DNA from: SXXH01 sp041165735 | Lineage (GTDB): Bacteria > Planctomycetota > UBA1135 > GCA-002686595 | Assembly (NCBI GenBank): GCA_046341775.1 | Contig: JBKDQQ010000189.1 | Span: 4,790 to 68,789, forward strand | DNA: 64,000 bases | Direction of reading: 5' to 3' | In this document: positions 8,012-16,630 of the stretch, piece after piece | Position numbering within the stretch: position 1 is the stretch's first letter | Layout of the letters: every line of letters begins with the position of its first letter | Position numbers and translations under genes: made by a program | Notes under the pieces: generated by a model | Databases searched by the model: none | Seen by the model: the letters and a program-made list of their open reading frames with translations, nothing else | What the model was told of the DNA's origin: nothing

Positions 8012-8698
8012 TCAGGGCGCGAGCGCGTGTTCCAGCCCGCGCGCCACGCCGAGGGCGCGCGCCGCGTGCCGCGCGGCGGACAGCAGGCCGGGTCCGAAGG
8101 CCTCCGGCGAGGACATGTCGTGGCGCAGGGTCAGGCGCTCTCCAGGCGCTCCGAACACGACCTCCTGGTGCGCGTAGTGTCCGGGCAAGCGCACCGAGTG
8201 GATCGGGATCTCGCCGCGGCCGGGCCGGTCGGCGCGCAGCTTGTTCGCCGTGTCGATCGCCGTGCCCGATGGCGCGTCCTTCTTGCGCTCGTGGTGCAGC
8301 TCGATGATCTCCACCTGCGGCATGTGGCGCGCGAACTCCAACGCCGCGCGCTGCAAGAGCACCATGCCCAGGGAGAAGTTCGGCACGACCAGGCCGCCCA
8401 GGCCCAAGCCGCGCGCCAGCGCGTCGAGCTCGGCGAGCTCGACGTCGGAGACGCCGGAAGTGCCGACGAGCGGACGAACGCCATTCTCGAGCATGATGCG
8501 CGCGTGTCGCGCGCCGAGTCCCGCCTCGGTGGCGTCGAGCGCGACCTCGGGGCGCGCTTCGCGCAGTGCCGAGCGCAGGTCGTGGCCGCGCCCGATGCGC
8601 GCGACGAGCTCGAAGCTCGCGTGGCCGCCGTAGCATTCGGCGGCGCGTGCGCCGAGTCGCCCCGTCGCCCCCACCACGGCGATGCGCAACTTGCTCAC
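8012..8698 (-). CDS. dapB: 4-hydroxy-tetrahydrodipicolinate reductase
   Basis: 228 residues, slightly shorter than many DapB proteins. The enzyme reduces HTPA with NAD(P)H on the way to diaminopimelate and lysine. Visible motifs are the N-terminal nucleotide fold VVGATGRLG, the segment VVPNFSLGMVLL, and the catalytic block ELHHERKKDAPSGTA (His and Lys general acid residues plus substrate-binding SGT). The GTG start at 8698 overlaps the ddl stop by 4 bp (GTGA), so translation is coupled. The product feeds peptidoglycan with meso-DAP, in keeping with the ddl and UDP-GlcNAc pyrophosphorylase genes just upstream. Confidence 0.94.
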   Translation of the reverse strand: MSKLRIAVVGATGRLGARAAECYGGHASFELVARIGRGHDLRSALREARPEVALDATEAGLGARHARIMLENGVRPLVGTSGVSDVELAELDALARGLGLGGLVVPNFSLGMVLLQRAALEFARHMPQVEIIELHHERKKDAPSGTAIDTANKLRADRPGRGEIPIHSVRLPGHYAHQEVVFGAPGERLTLRHDMSSPEAFGPGLLSAARHAARALGVARGLEHALAP

Positions 8699-9876
8699 GC
8701 CTGGTCCTTGCAAGCCAGCGCGGAGAGCAGCAGGCACAAGTCGCGGAACGACAGGCCGGCATGCGCCGCCTCCTGCGGCAACAACGAGCGCTCGGTCATG
8801 CCGGGCAAGGTGTTCACTTCCAACGCGACTGGTTCGCCGAATCCGCCCGTCGGCGTGCGCGGCGTGAGGAAGTCGATGCGCGCGTAGGAGCGTCCACCGA
8901 CGGCGCGGAAGGCGCGGCGCGCCGCGACGCGGATCGCCTCGCACGCGTCGGCCGGCAAGCTCGTCGGCGGGCAGTGCTCGCTGGCTCCTTGGGCGCTGTA
9001 CTTCTCCTCGTAGTCGAAGAAGCGCCCATCCTTGGGCGTGATCTCGATGGGCATCAAGGCGACGACGTCGCCATCGCCGTCGCCGAGCACGCCGCAGGAT
9101 GTCTCCACGCCTCGCACGCGCGCCTCCACCAACGCGCGGTCGCCGGTCGCCAGGACGCACTCGATCGCCGCCGCGACGCCGTCCAACTCGGACTCCAGCG
9201 AGGTCGCAACCGACGAGCCGCCGCTGTTGGGCTTGACGCACCATCCGTCGGCGGAAAGTTCGCGCACGCGGGCCAGGGACGCTTCGCGCGCCGTGCGCCA
9301 CTCGCCACGCGGCAACTCCAGGCCCGGGGCGACGCGCACGCCGGCGCGTCGCAGCACGTCCTTGGTGGCGGACTTGTTCATGCACAGGGCCGAGGTCCAC
9401 ACGCCTTCCCCCGTGTGGCGGCGACCGAGCATGCGCAGCAGTCCCTGCAAGGTGCCGTCCTCGCCCTCGCCGCCATGCAAGGCGAGGAAGAACGGCGCGT
9501 CCACGGGGATCCGCGCCAACGCCTCGGCCGGTTCGAGCCGCTCTTCACCCAACAGCCACCAGCCATCGGGCTCCAACTGCACTTCGCGCACGCGTCGCGG
9601 TCCGCGTCCGTCGCTCGCGTCGCTCGCGTCGCGCAAGGCGGCCGCCACCGCCGCTCCGGAGCGCAGCGAGACTTCGCGTTCGCTCGAGCGTCCGCCCGAC
9701 AAGACGACGACTTGCGACTCGCCGAGCCGCCGCCACGCCGATTCCGGCGCGAGGGCGAGCAGATCTCCGCGCCCGGGTCCGGGCTGGCGCGGCGCAGGCT
9801 CGCCGTGCGCCGTGGAACGCCCGTCCGCCGAGGACGGCCGCGTCGAGGAGAGCGGCGCCGAGGCTTCCTGCGTCAC
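8695..9876 (-). CDS. ddl: D-alanine-D-alanine ligase
   Basis: 393 residues. An ATP-grasp enzyme that joins two D-Ala for peptidoglycan precursors. The motifs are HGGEGEDGTLQGLL (dipeptide site), KPNSGGSSVATS (glycine loop), and EVNTLPGMTERSLLP at the metal/second-substrate site. About 55 residues of low-complexity sequence (Ser/Pro/Gly/Arg rich) precede the first conserved strand QVVVLSGGRSSEREVSLRSG, longer than usual. The true start could therefore be internal, but the GTG at 9876 overlaps the upstream stop by 4 bp, as do the other junctions in this run, and was chosen for that reason. A short Asp-Ala-Ser repeat (DASDASDGRG) interrupts the N-terminal domain. Confidence 0.92.
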   Translation of the reverse strand: MTQEASAPLSSTRPSSADGRSTAHGEPAPRQPGPGRGDLLALAPESAWRRLGESQVVVLSGGRSSEREVSLRSGAAVAAALRDASDASDGRGPRRVREVQLEPDGWWLLGEERLEPAEALARIPVDAPFFLALHGGEGEDGTLQGLLRMLGRRHTGEGVWTSALCMNKSATKDVLRRAGVRVAPGLELPRGEWRTAREASLARVRELSADGWCVKPNSGGSSVATSLESELDGVAAAIECVLATGDRALVEARVRGVETSCGVLGDGDGDVVALMPIEITPKDGRFFDYEEKYSAQGASEHCPPTSLPADACEAIRVAARRAFRAVGGRSYARIDFLTPRTPTGGFGEPVALEVNTLPGMTERSLLPQEAAHAGLSFRDLCLLLSALACKDQA

Positions 9877-11288
9877 GGGTTCCAGCCCTCGCCGTAGTAC
9901 GTGCCGCGCTCGGTGCGCACATGCCGGTGCTCCGGCCCGCGGTGCGCGAACTCGCGCGCCGATTCGGCGTAGACCGGATCGATCTCGATCTGCACGTTGC
10001 CCGTTTCGTCCATGCGCGGCAAGGCCAAGCCCGCCTCGGCCGCCCAGCGCGCGTGCATGGCGCACAAGTCGCGCCGCGTGGTGGCGGGCGAGTCGTCGCC
10101 TTCCTTGTTCTTGACCGGCGAGAACTCCTCGCGACGCTCGACCTCGAGGATGGCGCTCTCGTCGGCGAAGGCCAACGCGTCGAACACGAAGGTCTCGAAC
10201 TTGAAGCCGGCCGTGGTGGTCGGCGCGCCCGCGGAGTCGATGCAGGGGATCTGCTTCTTGGCCACGTGCCACGGCAGCTCCAGTCGCGCGCCGACGAGGC
10301 GCTCCACGAAGGAGCGATCGATGGCGTGCAGCGCGATGTTGCCTGCCGAGTAGAGCAGTTCGCCGCGCTCGTCCGTGGCATGGCGCAGGTCGGCCGGCAG
10401 GTCCGAATACTCGATGCACGAAAGGCGCCCGTCGACCTTGCCCAAGACGCCCACCTTCTCGTGCGCGTCGCGCTTCTTGACCACCTTGCTCGACATCTGC
10501 GAGCCGGAGAGCGCATGCAGGCCCAGGAACAGCGGATCCGCGGGAGGCGCGAGAGGATTGTCCACCTGGAAGTAGCTGAAGACTTCGACTCCGCGCTCGC
10601 CCGCCGAGCGCAAGGCCCCGCTGGTTTGCAGGGCGAGCAGCGAGCCGCCGTGGCCGTTCGGAGCGAGGAACAACTCGGTCGCCGAGGCCATCAGGATCCG
10701 TCCTTCGGAGTCGAGCGCAGGCAGCATCGATTGCGCGAAGAACACGATCTCGTCGGCGGGCAGGCCGAAGTGGTCGTGGCGCGCGAAGAACTCGCGCGTC
10801 GTGGCGTCGTTGCCCTCCGACGTCATGATGTACCAAGGCGTGGGCACGCCGTGCCGGCGGCGCACGGCGTGCAACCGGCGCGCGAAGATCTCGAACAACG
10901 ACCGTCCGGTCACCGGTCCGATCGGGAAGCAGCCCTTGGGCCCCTCGTATCCGAGGCGCGAGGCCTGGCCGCCTGCGACCAGGAGGTAGCCCACCTTGCC
11001 GCGCGACAGCAGGTCTTCCCCTGCTTCGCGGGCCTCCTTGGCGCGCGCGGCTTGGCGCTGGTCGAGGCCGAAGACCGCCGGCGCCTCGAAGCGCGGAGAC
11101 GCCCCGCCGTCGGAACCGGAACGCGCCAGGCGCGCCAGTTCTCCGATCAGAGGGAGGTCGAGGCTCGCGAGCCGGCTCAGGAGCGCCTCGCGCGGCGCCC
11201 CTGCGAGGCGCGTGGCGTGGGTCCACAGGTGGCCTTGGCCGGCGGCCTCGAGGCTTTGCTGCAACAGGCGCGGATCGGGTGTGCTCAT
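9873..11288 (-). CDS. UDP-N-acetylglucosamine pyrophosphorylase, UAP1 (eukaryotic-like) type
   Basis: 471 residues of the UDPGP family: a nucleotidyltransferase that makes a UDP-sugar from UTP and sugar-1-phosphate. The UTP-binding loop LLVAGGQASRLGYEGPKG sits near residues 100-118, followed by MTSEGNDATTREFF, MASATELFLAPNGHGG, the sugar/UTP site FSYFQVDNPL and the lysine-containing KVGVLGKVDG. These blocks match UAP1-like UDP-GlcNAc/GalNAc pyrophosphorylases more than bacterial GlmU or GalU. It heads a run with ddl and dapB, so UDP-GlcNAc for peptidoglycan is the likeliest product. UDP-glucose is an alternative. The ATG at 11288 lies about 15 bp after a TAGAGT box that could be a -10 element. 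Confidence 0.85.
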   Translation of the reverse strand: MSTPDPRLLQQSLEAAGQGHLWTHATRLAGAPREALLSRLASLDLPLIGELARLARSGSDGGASPRFEAPAVFGLDQRQAARAKEAREAGEDLLSRGKVGYLLVAGGQASRLGYEGPKGCFPIGPVTGRSLFEIFARRLHAVRRRHGVPTPWYIMTSEGNDATTREFFARHDHFGLPADEIVFFAQSMLPALDSEGRILMASATELFLAPNGHGGSLLALQTSGALRSAGERGVEVFSYFQVDNPLAPPADPLFLGLHALSGSQMSSKVVKKRDAHEKVGVLGKVDGRLSCIEYSDLPADLRHATDERGELLYSAGNIALHAIDRSFVERLVGARLELPWHVAKKQIPCIDSAGAPTTTAGFKFETFVFDALAFADESAILEVERREEFSPVKNKEGDDSPATTRRDLCAMHARWAAEAGLALPRMDETGNVQIEIDPVYAESAREFAHRGPEHRHVRTERGTYYGEGWNP

Positions 11289-11373
11289 GGCGCTGGTTGG
11301 GCCACTCTAGCCTCGTCGCCCGCGCGTTCCAGCCGTCGCATCGTGGAGCGGCCGACGGCCGCGCGCGCGCGCG

Positions 11374-12615
11374 TCAGTCGGGACGGCCGATCAGGATCGA
11401 CACGTTGTGCCCGCCGAAGCCCAGCGAGTTGGACAGGGCGTTCCGGATCTGCACGGCGCGCGCCGCGCCCGGCACGTAGTCGAGGTCGCAGTCCGGATCG
11501 GGCGTCGTGTAGTTGCGGGTGGGGTGCACCATGCCATGGTGCACCGACAGGGCGGTGACCACGAGCTCGACCGCGGCCGAGGCGCCCAGCAGGTGCCCGA
11601 CCATCGACTTGGTCGAGTTGACGGCGAGCTTCCTGGCGTGGTCGCCGAAGCACAGCTTCAACGCGCGCGTCTCGATGGCGTCGTTGTACGGAGTGCTCGT
11701 GCCGTGCGCGTTGATGTAGTCGACCTGGTCGGGAGCGACCCGGCCGTGGCGCAGCGCTTCGCGGAAGGCGCGCGCGGGGCCGCGTCCATCCTCCTTCGGG
11801 GCCGTGATGTGGTGCGCATCGTCGGTCGAGCCGTAGCCCTTGACTTCGGCGTAGATGCGCGCGCCGCGCCGCTTGGCGCGTTCGTACTCCTCGAAGACGA
11901 GGATGCCGCAGCCTTCGCCCATCACGAAGCCGTCGCGGTCCTTGTCGAAGGGCCGCGAGGCCGCCGAGGGATCGTCGTTGCGCGTCGACAACGCCTTCAT
12001 GTTGGCGAAGCCCGCCAGGCTCAACGCCGTCGTGGCGGACTCCGCGCCGCCCGTGGCGACGACATCGCAGTCGCCCCATTGGATGGCGCGCCACGCCATG
12101 CCGATGGCGTGTCCGGCCGAGGCGCAGGCCGACGAGGTCGTGAACGAGGTGCCGAGCAGCCCGTGGCGGATGGAAACCTGGCCGGAGACGGCGTTGGCCA
12201 TGATCTTCGGGACGAAGTGCGGGCTGACCCGCCGCGGCCCGCGCTCGAGCATGTCGCGGTACTGCTCCTCGATGCCCGTGATGCCGCCGATGCCGGTGCC
12301 GATGATCGCGCCGAAGCGCTCGCGCTCCTCCTCGCCCGCGGCCTTGGGCTCGAGTCCGGCGTCCTTGAAGGCCTGGTCCGAGCACATCAGGGCCCACATG
12401 GTGAACGGGTCGTACTTGCGCAGGTCCGGACCGGCGAACGCGGTCGCCGGATCCCAGTGCACGCTGCCCGCGAAGTGAACCGAGTGGTCCTTGGTGTCGA
12501 ACTTCGTGATCGGGCCGATGCCGTTCTCCCCGCGCAGCAGGCGGGCCCACGTCGTCTCGACGTCGTTGCCCAGGGCGTTCATGGTGCCGAGGCCGGTGAT
12601 GACTACGCGACGCAT
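11374..12615 (-). CDS. fabF: Beta-ketoacyl-ACP synthase II
   Basis: 413 residues, usual length. Condenses malonyl-ACP with acyl-ACP in fatty-acid elongation. Thiolase-fold active-site residues are visible: Cys in SSACASAGHAIGMAW, His in NAHGTSTPYNDAIE, and Lys plus His in STKSMVGHLLGASAA. The N-terminus RRVVITGLGTMNALGN and the C-terminal glycine loop NSLGFGGHNVS are typical. It is the last gene of the rpmF-plsX-fabH-fabD-fabG-acpP-fabF series and starts 120 bp after acpP. No intrinsic terminator is obvious before the neighbouring gene, which ends its own transcript upstream. Confidence 0.96.
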   Translation of the reverse strand: MRRVVITGLGTMNALGNDVETTWARLLRGENGIGPITKFDTKDHSVHFAGSVHWDPATAFAGPDLRKYDPFTMWALMCSDQAFKDAGLEPKAAGEEERERFGAIIGTGIGGITGIEEQYRDMLERGPRRVSPHFVPKIMANAVSGQVSIRHGLLGTSFTTSSACASAGHAIGMAWRAIQWGDCDVVATGGAESATTALSLAGFANMKALSTRNDDPSAASRPFDKDRDGFVMGEGCGILVFEEYERAKRRGARIYAEVKGYGSTDDAHHITAPKEDGRGPARAFREALRHGRVAPDQVDYINAHGTSTPYNDAIETRALKLCFGDHARKLAVNSTKSMVGHLLGASAAVELVVTALSVHHGMVHPTRNYTTPDPDCDLDYVPGAARAVQIRNALSNSLGFGGHNVSILIGRPD

Positions 12616-12735
12616 GTGTGTGGGTTGCTCGAAGGCCCGCGCGCGGCGGGCGGTTGCGGAGGTGCGGAGCGGGTCGATCCGGATCCGGTCGAGGCGCGCC
12701 GCCTCCGCGGAACGGCGTCGAGGACGACTCCGTGA

Positions 12736-12987
12736 TCAGGACTTGCTGCTGATGTAGTCGATGGCCGCGCCGACGGTGCGGATCTTCTCGGCGTCCTCGT
12801 CGGGGATCGTGATCTCGAACTCGTCCTCGAAGCTCATGACGAGCTCGACCGTGTCCAGCGAGTCGGCGCCGAGGTCGTTCACGAAGTCGGTCTCGCGCTT
12901 CACCTTCTCGCGCGGCTGGCTCATCTTGTCGCAGACGATCTTGATGACGCGCTCTTCGACGGTGGCGGTGTTGGCGTTGTTGGACAT
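12736..12987 (-). CDS. acpP: Acyl carrier protein
   Basis: 83 residues, acidic, four-helix ACP. The phosphopantetheine serine is in LGADSLDTVELVMSFE. A short N-terminal tail (SNNANTATV) precedes the usual start of helix I. It carries the growing acyl chain between Fab enzymes. A GC-poorer ribosome site (agcaagaacg before ATG) is compatible with high expression. It sits between fabG and fabF; the 193-bp gap to fabG may hold a promoter or processing site, though none is clear. Confidence 0.97.
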   Translation of the reverse strand: MSNNANTATVEERVIKIVCDKMSQPREKVKRETDFVNDLGADSLDTVELVMSFEDEFEITIPDEDAEKIRTVGAAIDYISSKS

Positions 12988-13180
12988 CGTTCTTGCTCCT
13001 TGTGGAAGACAGGCCGCGGCGCGAGGCCCCGGCGCGGGGTGAGGGGATCTGGGTCGGTCGTCGTGCGAGTCGTCCGCGTCGTCGGGAGCGCGATTCGGTG
13101 TCGCGCGCCACGGCGCGGCCGTGGATGTGTGGCGTGGGCCGTCGGCTCGGCCCAGGCGGGACGCAGGGTCCCGCTGCGAG

Positions 13181-13945
13181 TCAGAGCGACAGTCCTCCGT
13201 CGACGACGAGGACTTGGCCGGTGACGTAGGCGCCGCCCGGGCCGACGAGGTAGTCGACCGCCAGCGCGATCTCCGCCGGCTCGCCGATGCGGCCGAGCGG
13301 AATGTTCTCCTTGAGCTTGGCGACGGCGGCCTCGTCGGCGATGGCCGCCGTCATGTCCGAGCGCACGTAGCCGGGTGCGACGAGGTTCACGCGCACCTTG
13401 CGGCCGGCCAGTTCCTTGGCGAGCGACTTGGTGAGGCCGACGAGCGCGGCCTTCGAGGCGGCGTAGTTGCACTGGCCGGCGTTGCCCGTGAGGCCCACGA
13501 TCGAGCCGATGTTGACGATGGCGCCGCCGGTCTTCATCAGCGTGCGCGACGCGGACTTGCAGAAGTTCCAAGCGCCCTTGAGGTTCACGTCGAGCACGCG
13601 GTCGAAGTCCTCCTCGCTCATGCGCAGGATGAGCTGGTCCTTCGTCACGCCGGCGTTGTTCACGAGGATGTCGATGCGTCCGTGCTCCTTGACGACGCCA
13701 TCGACGAGCGCGGCGACGGCCGCCGTCTGGGCCACGTCCACGCCCAGGGCCTGGGCGCCGGGAGTCAGCTCGGAGCACCTGGCGGCGGTCTCGGCCGCGC
13801 GATCCGCGCTCGTGGCGACGCAAACCACCTTGGCGCCGCGGGATGCCAGTTGCAGGGCGATGGAGGCGCCGATGCCGCGCGAGGCACCGGTGACGATGGC
13901 CACCTGTCCAGCGAGGACGCGCGGCGATTCAGCTTGGGCGGTCAA
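13181..13945 (-). CDS. fabG: 3-oxoacyl-ACP reductase
   Basis: 254 residues. A short-chain dehydrogenase that reduces beta-ketoacyl-ACP with NADPH. Motifs: TGASRGIGASIALQ (cofactor loop), NNAG (residues near 95), the catalytic Ser in NIGSIVGLTGNAGQ and YxxxK in NYAASKAAL, then VAPGYVRSDMT. The C-terminal VTGQVLVVDGG is standard. A strong promoter lies 66 bp upstream in the fabD-fabG gap, so fabG-acpP-fabF can be expressed apart from the upstream genes. Confidence 0.96.
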   Translation of the reverse strand: MTAQAESPRVLAGQVAIVTGASRGIGASIALQLASRGAKVVCVATSADRAAETAARCSELTPGAQALGVDVAQTAAVAALVDGVVKEHGRIDILVNNAGVTKDQLILRMSEEDFDRVLDVNLKGAWNFCKSASRTLMKTGGAIVNIGSIVGLTGNAGQCNYAASKAALVGLTKSLAKELAGRKVRVNLVAPGYVRSDMTAAIADEAAVAKLKENIPLGRIGEPAEIALAVDYLVGPGGAYVTGQVLVVDGGLSL

Positions 13946-14010
13946 GGCGATCGGAGACGGGGGGGAGCCGGGGGAGGTGCGACCCTTGGCGGGCGCACCC
14001 TAGTGGAGGG

Positions 14011-14039
14011 ACTGTAGCGGGGTGCGCAGTCAGGGTCAA
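14011..14039 (-). promoter_or_regulatory. Promoter for fabG-acpP-fabF
   Basis: On the minus strand: TTGACC (14034-14039), a 17-bp spacer, TACAGT (14011-14016). It is close to consensus and lies between the fabD stop and the fabG start. Confidence 0.65.
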
Positions 14040-14074
14040 CGCGCAGGCGGATGGCGGTCGCCGGGCTCGAAGGA

Positions 14075-15010
14075 TCAGGCTTGAACGCAGGAATGCGCAT
14101 CCTCGGGCTTGGCCGCGGAGGCGACCTGCGCCGATTCGTCGATCTTGGACATGATGCCCGCGAGCACCGCGCCGGGGCCGGGTTCGAGGAAGCGCTTGAT
14201 GCCCAAGGCAAGGGCCGTGCGCATCGACTTCTCCCACAACACGCTGCGGCACACTTGCTCGGCCAGGCTGGCGCGGATCTCGGCCGGAGTCGCGAGTGCT
14301 TCACCCGTGACATTGGTGAGGAAAGTGCAGCGCGGTGCGCGGATCTCCACTTGCTCCAAGGCCTGTCGCAGGCGTTCGGCGGCCGGGCGCATGCACTCGC
14401 TGTGGAAGCCGCCGGCGACGACCAGGCGTCGAGTGCGGCGCACACCGTAGTCCTTCGCCGCCGCTTCGGCCGCGTCCAAGGCCTTCAGCTCGCCGGCGAT
14501 GACGATCTGACCGGGGGCGTTCAGGTTGGCGACCTGGCAGATGCCGAACTGCGCGCCATGGGCCGCGACTTGGCGGGCTTGCTCTTCGGTGGCGCCCATC
14601 AAGCTGGTCATGGAGCTCTGGATGGACTCGGCGGCCGCTTGCATCGCCTCGCCACGCAAGCGCACGAGGCGCAAGCCATCTGCGAAGGACAAGGAACCGG
14701 CGGCCCAAAGGGCCGTGTACTCGCCCAGCGAGAGCCCCGCGACCAGCGGCACCTTGGCGAGGTCGAGCCCGTGGCCTTGCAGCACGGTCGTGATCGCCAC
14801 CGAGGTGGTGAAGATGCCGGGTTGGGCGATGTCGGTGCGGTTCACCGCCTCGCCTTGGTTCCAGCAAGCGTCCGAGAGCGGGAAGCCGAGGATGCGATCG
14901 GCCTCGGCCCACACGCGCTTGGCCGCGTCGTGCGCCGCGCACCAGTCGCGGCCCATGCCGGAATGCTGGGCGCCTTGGCCGGGGAAGAGGAGGGCGGGTT
15001 GTGCATGCAT
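14075..15010 (-). CDS. fabD: Malonyl-CoA:ACP transacylase
   Basis: 311 residues. Moves malonyl from CoA to ACP. The nucleophile serine is in AGLSLGEYTAL (GxSxGE), the active-site His in GGFHSECM, and the N-terminal oxyanion loop is LLFPGQGAQHSGMG. The C-terminal GPGAVLAGIMSKIDES fits the family. The ATG at 15010 opens directly on the conserved ALLFPGQG segment, leaving 47 bp to the fabH stop. Cotranscribed with fabH. Confidence 0.96.
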   Translation of the reverse strand: MHAQPALLFPGQGAQHSGMGRDWCAAHDAAKRVWAEADRILGFPLSDACWNQGEAVNRTDIAQPGIFTTSVAITTVLQGHGLDLAKVPLVAGLSLGEYTALWAAGSLSFADGLRLVRLRGEAMQAAAESIQSSMTSLMGATEEQARQVAAHGAQFGICQVANLNAPGQIVIAGELKALDAAEAAAKDYGVRRTRRLVVAGGFHSECMRPAAERLRQALEQVEIRAPRCTFLTNVTGEALATPAEIRASLAEQVCRSVLWEKSMRTALALGIKRFLEPGPGAVLAGIMSKIDESAQVASAAKPEDAHSCVQA

Positions 15011-15057
15011 CGCGGGAGGATCCTGGCGGCGAGCGGGTTTGGAAGTCGGCGGCGCGG

Positions 15058-16050
15058 TCACCAACGGACGAGCGCGCCGCCCCAGGTGAGGCCCGCGCCG
15101 AAGGCCACGAGCACGACCAGCTTGCCCTTCTCGACGCGGCCGGCTCGCACGCCTTCGTCGAACGCCACCGGCACGCTGGCGGCCGATGTGTTGCCGTACT
15201 TGTCGATGTTCACCATGACCTTCTCGTTGGTCCAGCCCAGGCGTTCCAAGGCGGCGTCGATGATGCGCTGGTTGACTTGGTGGGGCACCACGAGGCCGAT
15301 CTCGTCGTAGGAGTGGCCTTCGGTCATCTCGGAGATGAGCTCCCCCATCGTGGCCACGGCGAACTTGAAGACCTCGCGGCCTTGCACGCGGATGTAGTGG
15401 TCGCCCCGCTCGATCGATTCGTGCGTCGGAGGGTTGGCGGCGCCGCCACCTTTCATGTGGATCAGCTCGTAGCCCGCGCCGTCGGCTCCCAGCGTGCGCC
15501 TCAGGATCTCGCCCTGTCCGCAATCGTCGAAGCGCCGCAGCACCGCGGCGCCGGCTCCGTCGCCGAAGAGGATGCAGCTGCCGCGATCCTTGATGTCGAG
15601 GAAGCGCGACAAGGTCTCCGCGCCGATGACGAGCACGTTGCGCGCCGTGCCCGCGGCGATGAACGCCTCGGCGGTCGTCATGGCGGTCAGGAAGCCCGAG
15701 CACGCGGCGTTCAGGTCGTAGGCCGCGGCCTTCTTGGCGCCCAAGGCCTGCTGGACCAACAAGGCGCAGGCGGGCAGCATGTGGTCGGGGCTGACGGTGG
15801 CGACGAGGATCAGGTCGAGCTCGCCGGCGTCGAGTCCGGCCGCCTGCAACGCGCGCCGACCCGCCTCGATGCAGAAGGTGGAGGTCGACTCGCCGGGCGC
15901 GGCGAAGCGGCGCGCCTTGATGCCGGTCCGTTGGATGATCCACTCGTCGGAGGTGTCGACCCCCTGTTCGGCGAACCAGTTGTTGTCGACCACGCGTTCG
16001 GGCATGTACGAACCGGTGCCCGCGATGCCGACCCTGTGACGTTGATTCAT
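15058..16050 (-). CDS. fabH: Beta-ketoacyl-ACP synthase III
   Basis: 330 residues. Starts fatty-acid synthesis by condensing acetyl-CoA with malonyl-ACP. The Cys-His-Asn triad is visible in NAACSGFLTAM, VVPHQVNQRIID and GNTSAASVPVA. The N-terminal AGTGSYMPERVVDN is typical. The frame stays open upstream, but ATG 16050 (MNQRHRVGIAG) gives the family length. Unusually for this conserved operon order, 572 bp separate it from plsX, and that gap contains a tandem repeat. Confidence 0.96.
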   Translation of the reverse strand: MNQRHRVGIAGTGSYMPERVVDNNWFAEQGVDTSDEWIIQRTGIKARRFAAPGESTSTFCIEAGRRALQAAGLDAGELDLILVATVSPDHMLPACALLVQQALGAKKAAAYDLNAACSGFLTAMTTAEAFIAAGTARNVLVIGAETLSRFLDIKDRGSCILFGDGAGAAVLRRFDDCGQGEILRRTLGADGAGYELIHMKGGGAANPPTHESIERGDHYIRVQGREVFKFAVATMGELISEMTEGHSYDEIGLVVPHQVNQRIIDAALERLGWTNEKVMVNIDKYGNTSAASVPVAFDEGVRAGRVEKGKLVVLVAFGAGLTWGGALVRW

Positions 16051-16477
16051 CGTGTTGCGTAGCCCCCGAGGTGCGGGGACAAGCAGCCAATCTGCAAAGA
16101 ACGGGCGAGCGATGCAACCGTGGGGCGCCTCGGACGGTGCCGGGCACATGCCCATGTCGCCCCTTCATGGAGCGCGCCCACGATGGTCCAAGGCGCCGCG
16201 ACGGCTGGCGCGGGGTGGGCAGGAACTCCTGCGTGGCGTGGCGTCAAGGAGGCCGAGAATGCCCGCGCCGCAAGCGCGCACGCCGATCGGCGGCAAGGTG
16301 CGCGAATCGTCGGGGCCTTGCGCAGAGGTGGGCGCCATCACGGCTGCACCGCACCGTGGTCGACACATGCGGCACCACCTGCTCGTGGCGCAGCCGGCAC
16401 GTTCGCTCGACCACGCCCACGTCGGCAGCAGCGCACCGCATCCAGCCTTCCCGCGAGCACGGTCGCGGCGAGCACGC
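16051..16477. other. Gap between fabH and plsX without a recognisable gene
   Basis: About 430 bp with open frames on several strands but none with a plausible start, family or codon pattern. A TTGCAG-like hexamer and a TACGCA box lie just before fabH on the minus strand and might be a weak promoter. Otherwise I see nothing apart from the repeat array that follows. Confidence 0.4.
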
Positions 16478-16630
16478 GTCGTCCGATCAGCCGCGTCGCC
16501 CGATCAGCAAAGTCGCCCGATCAGCCAAGTCGTCCGATCAGCCAAGTCGTCCGATCAGCCAAGTCGTCCGATCAGCCAAGTCGTCCGATCAGCTAAGTCG
16601 TCCGATCAGCTAAGTCGTCCGATCAGCTTT
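16478..16630. repeat. Tandem array of nine 17-bp repeats overlapping the plsX stop
   Basis: Nine direct units of gtcgtccgatcagccaa with few changes (units 1-3 have gtcgc or ccgc variants; units 7-9 end in ctaa or cttt). The units abut without spacers. The last unit (16614-16630) supplies the plsX stop codon and its last two codons. The array does not keep a reading frame because the unit is 17 bp. Confidence 0.95.

Noticed and set aside
16478..16630. Possible CRISPR array
   Set aside because: The units are contiguous 17-mers without variable spacers, and no cas gene is nearby.
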